From positions 1-54,390 of the forward strand of contig JAIYAO010000121.1 of assembly GCA_027488965.1 (NCBI GenBank): a stretch of DNA of 54,390 bases, given 5' to 3'. Shown piece after piece: positions 17,337 through 25,922 of this stretch. The notes under the pieces were generated by a model. It did not search any database. It was not told the origin of the DNA and worked only from the letters and a program-made list of their open reading frames with translations. Numbering within the stretch: the stretch's first letter is position 1; each line of letters starts with the position of its first letter. This DNA is from Alphaproteobacteria bacterium. Lineage in GTDB: Bacteria; Pseudomonadota; Alphaproteobacteria; Caulobacterales; Aquidulcibacteraceae. Position numbers and translations under genes: made by a program.

Positions 17337-18617
17337 TCAAGCCGCCCGCAACGCCTGCTCCAGATCCGCGATCAGATCGTCCGGATTCTCCACGCCGATC
17401 GAAATCCGGATCAGGCTCGGCGTGATCGAGAACGCCTTCAGCCGCTCCGGCGCCATGCCCGAGTGCGTCATCGCGGCGGGGTGGGAGGCCAGCGTCTCAG
17501 TGCCGCCGAGGCTGACCGCGAGCTTGATCACCTGCAGGTTGTCCAGCACCGCGAACGCGGCCTTCTCGCCGCCCTTCACCTCGAACGAAAACGTCGAGCC
17601 TGCGCTCTTGTTCTGCTTGCGGTGCACCGGAAAGTCCTCGTGATCCTCCGGCAGGAAATCGAGGTACCAGACGTTGTCGATCTTCGGATGCCTGCGCAGG
17701 AAGTCCGCCACCAGCGCAGCGCCCCGCGCACCGGCCTCCATGCGCAGCTTCAAGGTTTCCAGAGAGCGCATCAACAGCCACGCCGTGTGCGGGTCGCACA
17801 TGGTGCCGATGGTGGAGCGCATCCGGCGCACTGGCTGCAGCATCAGCTTGGAGCCCGACGCCCCGCCCGCGATCAGATCGGAGTGGCCGCCCACGTACTT
17901 CGTCAGCGACGTCACCACGATGTCGGCGCCATGCGCCAGCGGCGTGGAGAAGATCGGCCCCAGCATCGTGTTGTCGACGATCACCGGCGGACGGAAGTCC
18001 CCCACCGTCAGCGACTCCGAAAGCTTGCGGCACTCCGCAATGTCCACCAGCCCGTTGGTTGGGTTGCCGGGCGTCTCCACGAAGATCGCCGCGATCCGGC
18101 CCAGCTTCTTCGCTTCTTCCGCCGCGGCCAGCATCACGCCCGTGCCGCCCTCCACGCTGAAGCCCACCTGCTGCACGCCGAACTCCGGCAGGATCGAGTT
18201 GATCAGCGTCTCGGTGCCGCCGTAGATCGGCTGGCTCTGCAGCACCACGTCGCCCGGCCGCACGAACGCCAGCATGCACGTGGAGATCGCCGCCATGCCG
18301 GAGCCGAACGCGAGCGAGGCCTCCGCCTCGTCCCAGATGGCGAGGCGATCCTCCAGCACTTCGAGGTTGGGGTTGTTGAAGCGGGAATAGACCAGGCCCG
18401 GCTCCTCGCCCGGCCCCAGCTTGCGGCGGCCCTGCATGGTGGCGAAGAAGTTCTTCCCGTCCTCGGCGGTCCGGAACACGAAGGTGGAGGTGGAGAACTG
18501 CGGCGGCTTCAGCGAGCCTTCCGAGAGATGGGGGTCGTAGCCGTAGCCCATCATCAGCGTCTCGGGCGCAAGGCTCTTGTTGCCGAGCTTGCGCTTGCGC
18601 CAGGTCTTTTCGGTCAT
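17337..18617 (-). CDS. PLP-dependent Cys/Met metabolism enzyme (cystathionine gamma-synthase/lyase family)
   Basis: 426 residues with the Cys/Met-metabolism fold: YSRFNNPNLEVLEDRLA near 84-100, FGSGMAAIST near 112-121, ETPGNPTNGLVDI, then DNTMLGPIFSTPLAHGADIV leading to the PLP-binding Lys in SLTKYVGGHSD, and a C-terminal VSLGGTETLASHPAAMTHSGM. The last block has the usual SLGG-ETL...P..MTH layout. It could be cystathionine gamma-synthase, gamma-lyase or methionine gamma-lyase; sequence alone does not decide. No met gene is adjacent. Confidence 0.88.
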   Translation of the reverse strand: MTEKTWRKRKLGNKSLAPETLMMGYGYDPHLSEGSLKPPQFSTSTFVFRTAEDGKNFFATMQGRRKLGPGEEPGLVYSRFNNPNLEVLEDRLAIWDEAEASLAFGSGMAAISTCMLAFVRPGDVVLQSQPIYGGTETLINSILPEFGVQQVGFSVEGGTGVMLAAAEEAKKLGRIAAIFVETPGNPTNGLVDIAECRKLSESLTVGDFRPPVIVDNTMLGPIFSTPLAHGADIVVTSLTKYVGGHSDLIAGGASGSKLMLQPVRRMRSTIGTMCDPHTAWLLMRSLETLKLRMEAGARGAALVADFLRRHPKIDNVWYLDFLPEDHEDFPVHRKQNKSAGSTFSFEVKGGEKAAFAVLDNLQVIKLAVSLGGTETLASHPAAMTHSGMAPERLKAFSITPSLIRISIGVENPDDLIADLEQALRAA

Positions 18618-18695
18618 GGGATCGCCCCGGGTTTGATGTGCCCAGGGGTATAAACCGATGCGCGCGCGAAGTCGCGCGTCCCGCGGCGCCGGGGC

Positions 18696-20825
18696 CTAGA
18701 TCGCGTAGGCCGGCGCCTCTGCGCCCGCGAGGTCCGCGAACGGCCACGCCGCGCCGGCGGGCTCACCGAGGCGGATCACCGGGAACTCCTGTTCGCCGTC
18801 GTCGCCGGAGCGCACCAGCCGCACGCCGTCGTCCTCCAGCGCCGTGGCGAAGAATGCGCCCTCACGCACCGCGCGGCGCGCGCCGGCGGCGTTCTGTTCG
18901 ATGCGCACCTGCGCCACGCCCGCCAGCACCGCAAGCCTCGTCCAGCGCATGGCGTCCACGTCGCGCCAGCGGTCATGCGAGAGGGACACCACAAGTTCGT
19001 CGATGCGCGCGGGGTGGCCGGTGCGCATGGCGTGGGTGGCTCCGTCCTCCACCAGCACCACCGCTGCATCATCGGCGGCGCCCACGATGAAGAGATCGTC
19101 GCCCTCGCCGTCGATGGCGAGGTCAGCGGGATCGCCGGGCATCCAGAAGTGCGTGGCGGGGGCGGGGGGCGCCATGTCGCGCACCTCGATGTCGTGGATG
19201 TCGTGGGCGGGATCGTAGGGCGCTGCGCTCAGGAAATCGTCGCTGCCGTTGTAGGGGCCCGTCTCGGTGGCGAGGTAGGCGTCCACGTCCGACCAGTACG
19301 GCTCGCTCCACTGCGCATCCTCGCCGAGATCGTCGAGGATGTGCGCGCGCGCATCGTCCACGTGCGTGAACAGCGCATCGAGTTCCGCCTCGGTGATCAG
19401 CGGCGGCGCCTTCACGGGATGCGGGCGGACAAGGTCGGGCGCGGTCACCACGATGAGGCCGGCGGGGCTCATCTCCCAGTCGGGGAAGCTCGCCTCAACC
19501 GCTGCATCACCTGCGCACAGCGACGTGGCGTCGCTCAGCGCATCGGCCATGAACCAGAACGCAGCGGCGTCGCTGTCGTCGTGCAGGAAGCCGAAGTCGA
19601 CGCCCTCGGCGAAGGCGCGGGCTTCGAGCGCGGTGGCGCGAAGGCGGAGGGCGCGGGTCAGTTTCACGGCGGTCTCGTGGTTCGGGGTGGCGAGGAAGGT
19701 CTCGATGCAGGGCACGTGGCGGGGCAAGTTCCACAGCGCGGCTTCGCAGTGCGCGAGGCAGGCGGCGGTCGTGTCGTCGATAAGCGTCAGCGTGTCGGCG
19801 CCCCAGGCGGACTCCAGCGGATCGTGCGCGCACATCAGCGACTCGAACGCATCCGCCAGCGCGTCGTCGACGAGGCTTGCGGGATCGAAGGCGCGGATCG
19901 TGACAGCCGCTGCGAGGGGCGGCGGCGTGGCGTCGATGAGGGCGGCCAGCGCGGCGTGCGCGCCGGCGCCGAGCAGGGCATCCGTTTCGGCGTCGTCGTC
20001 GCGAACAGGCGCGCGCGCGGCGCAACGGGCAGGCGCCTCGGCGTGCAGCGGCGGCAGGTCCAGCAGGAACGCGCCGACGGCCAGCACCACTGCGTCCTCT
20101 TCCGCCGCTTCGGCGCGCGGCGTGGCGGTTTGCACCGCCGGCGCGGGCGGCGCCGCAACAGGCAGCAGCGTGGCGAGCCCGGCGAGGGCGCCCGGCGCAA
20201 TCAGGATGGTGTCGTCGGCGTCCTCGGCGACCGCCGCGCCGCGCACTGGTTGCGGGCGGTGCGTCAGCGGGGCCGGCAGGTCGAGCGCCAGCACATGGGC
20301 CACCGCGCCTGCGCCCAGCGGCGCGTCTTCCTCCTCCGCCGCGGCCAATTCCGGTGGAGGCGCAGGTCCTGTCTCCACCGCAAACGCCAGCGCACCGGCC
20401 AGCGCGCCGACGCCCGCGAAGCGGCGCGCCGCGTCGTCTTCGTCTGCATCCGGCGTTGCGGCGGCGTCCTGCACCTGCGCGGGTGGGGCCGCGGGGCCGG
20501 CGAGGGCGATCCAGGAGGTGTCGACCGACGGCGGGTCGTCGACGAGACGACCGCGCAGGCCGTCATTGTGCGCGACAGGGACGGGGGCGGGCGCTGGGGC
20601 GGCGGCTTCCGGTTCCGGCGCGGGCGGCAGGGCCAGCGTCCAGGCCTCATCCGCCGTGGCGGCCTCGTCGGCGTTGGCGATGGCCACCAGCATGGCGGGG
20701 CCGTCGGACCAGTCGGGCGTCATCTGCCGACGCAGCTTGGCCAGTTTCGCCAGCGCAGCCGACAGCGCGACCTCCGCGTCGCGCGCGGGAGCCTCCTCCG
20801 CCTCGATGCTGTGCCGGCGCTTCAT
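18696..20825 (-). CDS. large acidic repeat protein, candidate substrate of the adjacent ABC system
   Basis: 709 residues, unusually rich in Ala, Asp, Glu and Pro; not recognised. Residues 1-40 are charged and helical. Residues about 127-310 hold five degenerate units of 34-41 residues. Each opens with an acidic run (DEDD, EEED, EDADD, EED, RDDD), continues with a hydrophobic GAGAxA/GALAxLA stretch and ends in a Pro-rich linker. Residues 573-586 read GEGDDLFIVGAADD, like a single RTX half-repeat, and the last residues are APAYAI. GGAAGG-like purines (GGGAAGG) lie just before the ATG. It is divergent from two type-I-secretion-like ABC genes, 198 bases apart. That it is their substrate is inference. 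Opposite-strand frames here are Arg/Gly- or Ser-rich shadows. Confidence 0.72.
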   Translation of the reverse strand: MKRRHSIEAEEAPARDAEVALSAALAKLAKLRRQMTPDWSDGPAMLVAIANADEAATADEAWTLALPPAPEPEAAAPAPAPVPVAHNDGLRGRLVDDPPSVDTSWIALAGPAAPPAQVQDAAATPDADEDDAARRFAGVGALAGALAFAVETGPAPPPELAAAEEEDAPLGAGAVAHVLALDLPAPLTHRPQPVRGAAVAEDADDTILIAPGALAGLATLLPVAAPPAPAVQTATPRAEAAEEDAVVLAVGAFLLDLPPLHAEAPARCAARAPVRDDDAETDALLGAGAHAALAALIDATPPPLAAAVTIRAFDPASLVDDALADAFESLMCAHDPLESAWGADTLTLIDDTTAACLAHCEAALWNLPRHVPCIETFLATPNHETAVKLTRALRLRATALEARAFAEGVDFGFLHDDSDAAAFWFMADALSDATSLCAGDAAVEASFPDWEMSPAGLIVVTAPDLVRPHPVKAPPLITEAELDALFTHVDDARAHILDDLGEDAQWSEPYWSDVDAYLATETGPYNGSDDFLSAAPYDPAHDIHDIEVRDMAPPAPATHFWMPGDPADLAIDGEGDDLFIVGAADDAAVVLVEDGATHAMRTGHPARIDELVVSLSHDRWRDVDAMRWTRLAVLAGVAQVRIEQNAAGARRAVREGAFFATALEDDGVRLVRSGDDGEQEFPVIRLGEPAGAAWPFADLAGAEAPAYAI

Positions 20826-20980
20826 GCAGCCTTCCCACGCTTTTCAAGCGGACGAGACTTACAGGACCAAGGCTAACGGCGCATGAAGCGGGCCCGTAAA
20901 GGCTAAATTCATATCAATGAAGCGGAAGTCTACACTCTTTGCAGCCAAGTAACCTTGGTGCTCAGTGTTTGCTAACTTCA

Positions 20981-21017
20981 CCCCTGTACCAATCCGGCAC
21001 ATGCAGATGTACAGGGG
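20981..21017 (+). promoter_or_regulatory. inverted repeat that can sequester the ribosome-binding site of the ABC gene
   Basis: CCCCTGTAC (20981-20989) and GTACAGGGG (21009-21017) form a perfect 9-bp stem with a 19-base loop. The 3' arm contains the AGGGG Shine-Dalgarno, 6 bases before the TTG start at 21024. A second small palindrome, CCAAG-taac-CTTGG, lies at about 20945-20958. The surrounding 150 bases are AT-rich for this genome and hold the divergent promoters, which I could not place precisely. Confidence 0.55.
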
Positions 21018-21023
21018 CTGGTC

Positions 21024-22796
21024 TTGCGTTGGCGCAGGCTGATTGATCGGGCGGTGACCGTCGCGTCGCAGGCGGAAGCGCAGGCGACGACGTGTGCGGC
21101 CGCCGTGGTCGATGCCTTCTCCCGCTCGGCCCTGCGGGCGCGGCTGGCGGCGACGCTGACGGCCGTTCGGCTGGAGTCGCGGCCAGCCGCGGCGGAATGG
21201 GGCGCGTCCATCGTGCTCGGGCTGCTGGCGTTGGCCACGCCGCTGGCCGCGTGGATCGTCTTCGACCGGATCGTGGCGATGGCGGACCCCGACGACGGCG
21301 CCTGGACGCTGGCGGTCCTGATGATCGGGGCGGCGGCCTTCGTGGCGGGCGAGGCGGGGCTGCGATGCGCGCGCGCGCACCTCGGTGATCGCGTATCGGT
21401 GCACCGCCAGACCCTGCGCGGCGCCCGCGCGCTGGCGCAGCTGGCGGCGGCGCCGCTGGATACCGCGGTGGAGGATGGCGCGCCGGCCCGTGCAGCCCGG
21501 CTGGAAACCGCCGCAGCCTTTCATGACCTTCAGACAGGCGGCCTGCGCCGCGCGGTGCTTGACCTGCCGTACGCCGTCATCGCGCTTGCGGCGATAGCGT
21601 GGATCGGGGGCTGGCTGGTGCTTGCGCCGCTGGCGCTGATCTTTGCGGTGCTGGTGCTGTTCGCCGCGTCGAGCGGCGCGGCCACCGAGACCACGCGCGA
21701 ACGCGACGGCCACGATGCGCGCAGCGAGGATTTCATCGCCGAATGCGCGGCTCATCTCGCCGTGCTCAAGGGCGCGGCCATGGAGCCGTTCATGGCGCGG
21801 CGGATGGAGCAGCTGCTGGCAAGCGGCCGGGATTTCGAGTGGCGCCGCATCCGCGCCGCCGATCGCGCCGAGGATCTCACATCGTTGCTGGAGGCGGCCG
21901 CTGTGCTGGCGGTGGCGGCGGTGGGCGGCGTCGTGGCGCTGGGCGGCGGGCTCGGACTAGGCGCGCTCGTGGCGTCCACCTTGCTGGCGGCCTCCATCGT
22001 GCGGCCTGTGGTGCGGATCGCAGCGGCGGCGCAGCGCGCCGCGGCGCTCGCGCCGCAATGGGCGCCGGAGGACGAGGAACCTGCCCCGCCTGTGCTGCGA
22101 GCAGCCTCGCAGCCGGCGGCGCTCGGCGTCGATGCAGTCATCGAACGCGGCGGCGAACGCCTCGTGCTGGACGCACCGTTCGGTGTGATCGTGGCGTTCA
22201 CCGCGCACGACGGGGCGGCGCTGTCGTCGTTGTTGCGCGTGCTCGCCGGTCTGCAGGCGCCGCCGCAGGGCGAGGTGCTGTTCGCCGGCGTGCCGGTCTC
22301 GGCCTATCGCGCCGCCCATCCCGGCGCCGTGGCGCTGGTGACGCCGCGCGCGGTGCTGTTCGCCGGCACGATCCTGGAGAATCTCACGCTGTTCGGGCAG
22401 GGCGCCAACGAACGCGCGGCGCTGGCGGCGTGCGACGTGCTGGGCCTGCGCCCCGAAATCGACCGCCTGCCGCGTCGGCTTGAAACGCGGGTGGGCGAAG
22501 GCATGGCGGACGGGCTTTCGGCGTCGCTGGCGCACCGGCTGTGCCTGGCGCGCGCCATCGCGCTGTCGCCGCGAATCCTGTTGCTGGAGGAGCCGCAGGC
22601 GCGGCTCGATCCCGTGGCCGATCGCGCGCTGATGTCGGGCCTTGCAGCGCTGCGCGGCAAGATGACGGTGATCGTGGGCACCAGCCGCCCTTCCTATCTG
22701 GCGCTGGCCGATCAGGCGTTCACGCTGGAGGCCGGTCGCTTCGCGCCGATGGCGGCGCCGCAGCGGACGCAGACGCGCGCTGCGGGTGCCGGCTGA
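21024..22796 (+). CDS. type-I-secretion-like ABC transporter, degenerate ATPase domain
   Basis: 590 residues: an N-terminal helix, six membrane segments between about 55 and 335, then a nucleotide-binding domain from about 370. The catalytic motifs are lost. Walker A reads AFTAHDGAALSS with no Lys, the Q-loop reads VTPRAVLF, the signature reads LSASL instead of LSGGQ, Walker B ends LLLEEP, and the H-loop reads TSRPSYL without His. The TSRPS context is that of PrtD/LapB-type exporters (usually THRPS). The start is TTG at 21024, preceded by AGGGG. Its stop overlaps the next ATG (TGATG). It probably forms a heterodimer with that protein. No signs of frameshift: the domain is full length. Confidence 0.82.
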   Translation: MRWRRLIDRAVTVASQAEAQATTCAAAVVDAFSRSALRARLAATLTAVRLESRPAAAEWGASIVLGLLALATPLAAWIVFDRIVAMADPDDGAWTLAVLMIGAAAFVAGEAGLRCARAHLGDRVSVHRQTLRGARALAQLAAAPLDTAVEDGAPARAARLETAAAFHDLQTGGLRRAVLDLPYAVIALAAIAWIGGWLVLAPLALIFAVLVLFAASSGAATETTRERDGHDARSEDFIAECAAHLAVLKGAAMEPFMARRMEQLLASGRDFEWRRIRAADRAEDLTSLLEAAAVLAVAAVGGVVALGGGLGLGALVASTLLAASIVRPVVRIAAAAQRAAALAPQWAPEDEEPAPPVLRAASQPAALGVDAVIERGGERLVLDAPFGVIVAFTAHDGAALSSLLRVLAGLQAPPQGEVLFAGVPVSAYRAAHPGAVALVTPRAVLFAGTILENLTLFGQGANERAALAACDVLGLRPEIDRLPRRLETRVGEGMADGLSASLAHRLCLARAIALSPRILLLEEPQARLDPVADRALMSGLAALRGKMTVIVGTSRPSYLALADQAFTLEAGRFAPMAAPQRTQTRAAGAG

Positions 22797-24574
22797 TGCG
22801 ACGCGGAAATCTTTCCGATGTGACGACGCTGGGACCGACGCAGGTGCGGGCCGGCGCCAACGCGGTGCACGCGCGCCTCGCCCACCTGTCTGCGGCGCTC
22901 GGCGCGCCGCCGCGCGCGGCGTCGCCGGCCGTGGGCGTGCGGCGCTGGTCGGTGGCATCGCTCATCGCACTCACGTTGCTGATCAACGCCATGGCGGTGG
23001 CCGCGCCGCTGGTGACGCTGGCGGTCTTCGACAACGTGGTGGGCGAGGGCGCCCATCTGGCGCTGGCGGGCCTGTGCGGCGCGGGCGGGCTTGCGGTCGT
23101 CTATGAGCTGATGTTGCGCGGGGAGCGGTCGCGGATGGCGGCCGACATCGGCGTGCGCGCCGCAGCGGGCCTCTCGGCGGCCTTCTTCGCGGGCCTGATC
23201 CAGCGCGACGCCCGCGAGAGCGCAGGCGAACCGGTCGCGGCGCATGTGGCGAAGTTCCGCGCGCTGCGCGGCCTGCGGCGGTTCCTGACGGGCCCGGTGA
23301 CGGGTGCGCTGCTCGATACGCCGCTGGCGCTCGTGCTGTCGGCGGCGCTGTTCGTCTGGTTCGGGCCGATCGGCTTTGTGCCGCTGGCGGCGGGACTTGC
23401 GCTGGTCGCAGCCGGGCTGCTGCTGCGGCCCGCGGCGCGGCGCACCGCACAGCACGCCGCACGCACGCGCGCGGCGCTGCGCGTGGCGCTGGCGGAGGCG
23501 GCGTCCAAACGCGAGACGCTCGACGAGATCGGCATGGCCGCGCCGTGGGCGCAACGCATCGAGATGCTGGCGGTGGATGCCGCCGACAGGCGCGGCGCCC
23601 AGGCTGGTGCGGAGTCCGCCCGCGATGCGGTGGCGCACGCGGTCGCCGCACTCGCGGTGGTGGTCACCGTGTGGCTCGGCGCTGCGCGCGTGATGGACGG
23701 TGTCATGACCATCGGCGGCGTGATGGCGGCGATCATGATCGTGTGGCGCTGCATCACGCCCATGGAAGCGGTGTTCCGCGGCGCAGCCCAGGTGCGCGCA
23801 GCGCTGCAGGTGCTCAAGGACGCGCGCCGTCTGGGCGGGGCCCGGTTAGAACGCGCCCAGCATCTGGCGACGCCGGCCGTCATCGGCGCCATCGCGGCGC
23901 GCGGGCTGGTCACCGCCGGCGACGCGGGCGGCCTGCGCGCGCTGCGCGGCGTCAGTTTCGACGTGACGCCGGGAGAGATCGTGGCGGTGTGCGGGGCGGC
24001 GGGGTCCGGCAAGTCCACGCTGCTGCAGGCGCTGCTGGGGCTCGTGAAGCTGGATTCCGGCGCCGTCGCCGTCGACGGGTGCGACCTGCGCAGCCTCGAT
24101 CCCGCCGCCTTGCGCACCCGCGTGGCCTACGCGCCGCAACAGACGACGCTGTTTCACGGCACGGTGGCGCAGAACATCCGCCTGCTCGCGCCCGGCGCCG
24201 ATGCGGCGGCGATGGGCGAAGCGCTCGCGCGCGCCGGCGTGCGGCTGCCCGATCCGCAATTGCCGGACGGGCTGGAGACGCGGCTGCGCAGCGGCGGCGG
24301 CGGCCAGATCGATGAAAGCCTGCGCGCCAGGATCATGCTCGCGGGGCTCTATGCCAAGCAGGCGAAGCTCTATTTGCTCGACGATCCCGGCGCCTTCCTC
24401 GACCGCGACGGCGACCGCGCCTTCCGGCAGACGCTGGCGGAGCTGCGCGGCCGCGCCACGGTGATCCTCGTCACCAATCGTCCCAGCCACATGCGCGTCT
24501 GTGACCGCATCATCAGGCTCGAGCACGGCATGGTGGTGACCGACGGCCCGGCGGCGGCAGTGCTGGGCGGGTGA
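22796..24574 (+). CDS. type-I-secretion-like ABC transporter, partner subunit
   Basis: 592 residues with a six-segment membrane domain and a nucleotide-binding domain. Walker A (GAAGSGKSTLLQ) and the Q-loop (YAPQQTTLF) are intact. However, the signature region reads GGGGQIDESLRARIMLA rather than LSGGQ, Walker B is LYLLDDP (catalytic Glu to Asp), and the H-loop is VTNRPSHM (His to Asn). With the upstream protein neither composite ATP site has the full canonical set. The first ATG overlaps the previous stop by one base. Export of the divergent acidic protein is the natural guess. No HlyD-type adaptor or TolC gene follows. Confidence 0.85.
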   Translation: MRRGNLSDVTTLGPTQVRAGANAVHARLAHLSAALGAPPRAASPAVGVRRWSVASLIALTLLINAMAVAAPLVTLAVFDNVVGEGAHLALAGLCGAGGLAVVYELMLRGERSRMAADIGVRAAAGLSAAFFAGLIQRDARESAGEPVAAHVAKFRALRGLRRFLTGPVTGALLDTPLALVLSAALFVWFGPIGFVPLAAGLALVAAGLLLRPAARRTAQHAARTRAALRVALAEAASKRETLDEIGMAAPWAQRIEMLAVDAADRRGAQAGAESARDAVAHAVAALAVVVTVWLGAARVMDGVMTIGGVMAAIMIVWRCITPMEAVFRGAAQVRAALQVLKDARRLGGARLERAQHLATPAVIGAIAARGLVTAGDAGGLRALRGVSFDVTPGEIVAVCGAAGSGKSTLLQALLGLVKLDSGAVAVDGCDLRSLDPAALRTRVAYAPQQTTLFHGTVAQNIRLLAPGADAAAMGEALARAGVRLPDPQLPDGLETRLRSGGGGQIDESLRARIMLAGLYAKQAKLYLLDDPGAFLDRDGDRAFRQTLAELRGRATVILVTNRPSHMRVCDRIIRLEHGMVVTDGPAAAVLGG

Positions 24575-24598
24575 GCGAAAAAAGCTGTCGCTAGGGCC

Positions 24599-25180
24599 TT
24601 AGGGTGCGGCCTTTGCGGGCGCCTTCTCACTCTTTTCTACCTCGGTGCTCGCTGCGAGCACGCGGGCCTTCTCGGAGAATCCGTCCACGGCGCCGCTGCT
24701 GATCAGCGGGATGACGGGATCAAAGCTGTTGAACACCCAGCCGGCCTGGCTTGCGAAGTTCGCCCGCGCGACGGACGCCTCGCAGATCTTTGTTTCAACG
24801 CACGTCTGCACGGAATCGAGGAACTCGATCAGCAGGCCCAGATCGCTGGAGAAGGTGGGATTGTCGGCGATCAGCGCCGTGCCGATGTCGCGCTTGGCCT
24901 GAGCCACGTCCGCAGCGGAGAGGCCGGCCTCGCTCTGGAGCGTGTCGATGGCGGCGTACTGTTGGCGCAGCGTCTCGGCGATGCGCCGTCGCGCTTCGGC
25001 CACCTGGCCGGAGCGGAAGTCGTCCTCGTAGGCCTGAACGCGCTCGATGCGGCTGGCCCGCTGGGTTTCGCGGTACTCGATGTAGCCAAACACCAGCACC
25101 GCGCCTGCGCCCATTTTGGCGACGAGGTCGCCCCAGCCCGCGAGGCTGGATGGAAAGAACCCCTTGCCGTCGGCCGTCAT
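24599..25180 (-). CDS. membrane-anchored protein of unknown function
   Basis: 193 residues. One N-terminal membrane segment (LVAKMGAGAVLVFGYIEYR, about residues 19-37) is followed by an Arg/Glu-rich helical region (RASRIERVQAYEDDFRSGQ) and a helical domain that includes DSVQTCVETKICEASVARA; the tail is Lys/Ala/Pro. The topology suggests a single-pass anchored helical protein; no family recognised with certainty (some likeness to DUF4760-type proteins). GAGGGG precedes the ATG. It lies 17 bases after the next gene upstream, so they form an operon, and it converges on the ABC pair with a 24-base gap. Confidence 0.7.
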   Translation of the reverse strand: MTADGKGFFPSSLAGWGDLVAKMGAGAVLVFGYIEYRETQRASRIERVQAYEDDFRSGQVAEARRRIAETLRQQYAAIDTLQSEAGLSAADVAQAKRDIGTALIADNPTFSSDLGLLIEFLDSVQTCVETKICEASVARANFASQAGWVFNSFDPVIPLISSGAVDGFSEKARVLAASTEVEKSEKAPAKAAP

Positions 25181-25197
25181 GGTCGTCCCCTCGAGGT

Positions 25198-25740
25198 CTA
25201 TGGCTGTGTGGCGGGCGTCTGGCACTTGGCCGCCGCGAGATCGAGCGTCACCGTCGTGCTCGGTGGTAGGGCGACGGAGCGGGAGCGCGTGACTGCCGCC
25301 GGCGCTGCAGCGGCGGCGACTTCCGCGTCGCGCAGCGTGATGAGGCAATCCAGTTCGTCCCGGCTCACGATCAGTAGGCCGCGGTAGGCCCGGCGAGCCG
25401 AGATGCCGCGCGTGGCCTGGAAATCGAGGCTGAGGCCCTTGGCGTCGGGCTGCGCCGCGGGCGCATCCTCCTGCGCCACGGGACAATCGAGCACGGGGAT
25501 GATGATCCGGCTGGATTTGGATTCGGCGAACCGGTCGAGCCGCGAGGAGATGCAGCGCCATTCGCCGCGCGACAGCACCACGGCGTCACCGTCGCGGATC
25601 GCGGACGCCGCGACCGCCGGCGCTTCCGTGACGGGCGTCTCCGCCGGCGCCTGCGCCGGACCTTGGGCAAGGGCGAGCCCGGCCGAAACAACTCCGGCCA
25701 ACACCATCGCCGAGACTGCCGTGACTGCGAACCGGACCAT
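25198..25740 (-). CDS. exported protein of unknown function
   Basis: 180 residues with a clear signal peptide (MVRFAVTAVSAMVLAG... cleaved after about LALA, residue 25). The mature protein begins with a Pro/Ala-rich linker. It has four Cys residues, at WRCIS, LDCPV, LDCLI and KCQTP, which could form two disulfides in the periplasm. The segment GDAVVLSRGEWRC looks like a beta-rich domain start. Not recognised. First gene of a two-gene operon with the membrane-anchored protein. Confidence 0.72.
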   Translation of the reverse strand: MVRFAVTAVSAMVLAGVVSAGLALAQGPAQAPAETPVTEAPAVAASAIRDGDAVVLSRGEWRCISSRLDRFAESKSSRIIIPVLDCPVAQEDAPAAQPDAKGLSLDFQATRGISARRAYRGLLIVSRDELDCLITLRDAEVAAAAAPAAVTRSRSVALPPSTTVTLDLAAAKCQTPATQP

Positions 25741-25876
25741 ATCCGTGACCCCCCTCCTGCCGCCGCAGGTTAGACGCGCTCATATCTAGCGGGTAAACGC
25801 CGACTCGATAACGGGGCTTTGTGACAGGCCCACGATGAACGCGACATGATCGGGCCCAGCCGCCGCCGGCGGCGCA

Positions 25877-25907
25877 GCGCCTCCTCCGACTGAAACGGAG
25901 AAGGCGC
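25877..25907 (-). terminator. possible terminator of the aldehyde dehydrogenase gene
   Basis: GCGCCTCCTCCG (25877-25888) and CGGAGAAGGCGC (25896-25907) form a 12-position stem with one mismatch and a 7-base loop. It lies 16 bases beyond the aldehyde dehydrogenase stop on the reverse strand. No U-tract follows. The remaining spacer 25741-25876 shows no gene; another G/C palindrome, GCCGCCGCCGGCGGC, lies at about 25860-25874. Confidence 0.4.
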
Positions 25908-25922
25908 CCCGCCTGACGCTGC

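Noticed and set aside
18975-20886. Forward frames of 633 and 515 codons opposite the acidic protein
   Set aside because: Arg/Gly-rich and Ser-rich shadows without ribosome-binding sites; the reverse frame has a binding site and an ordered repeat structure.
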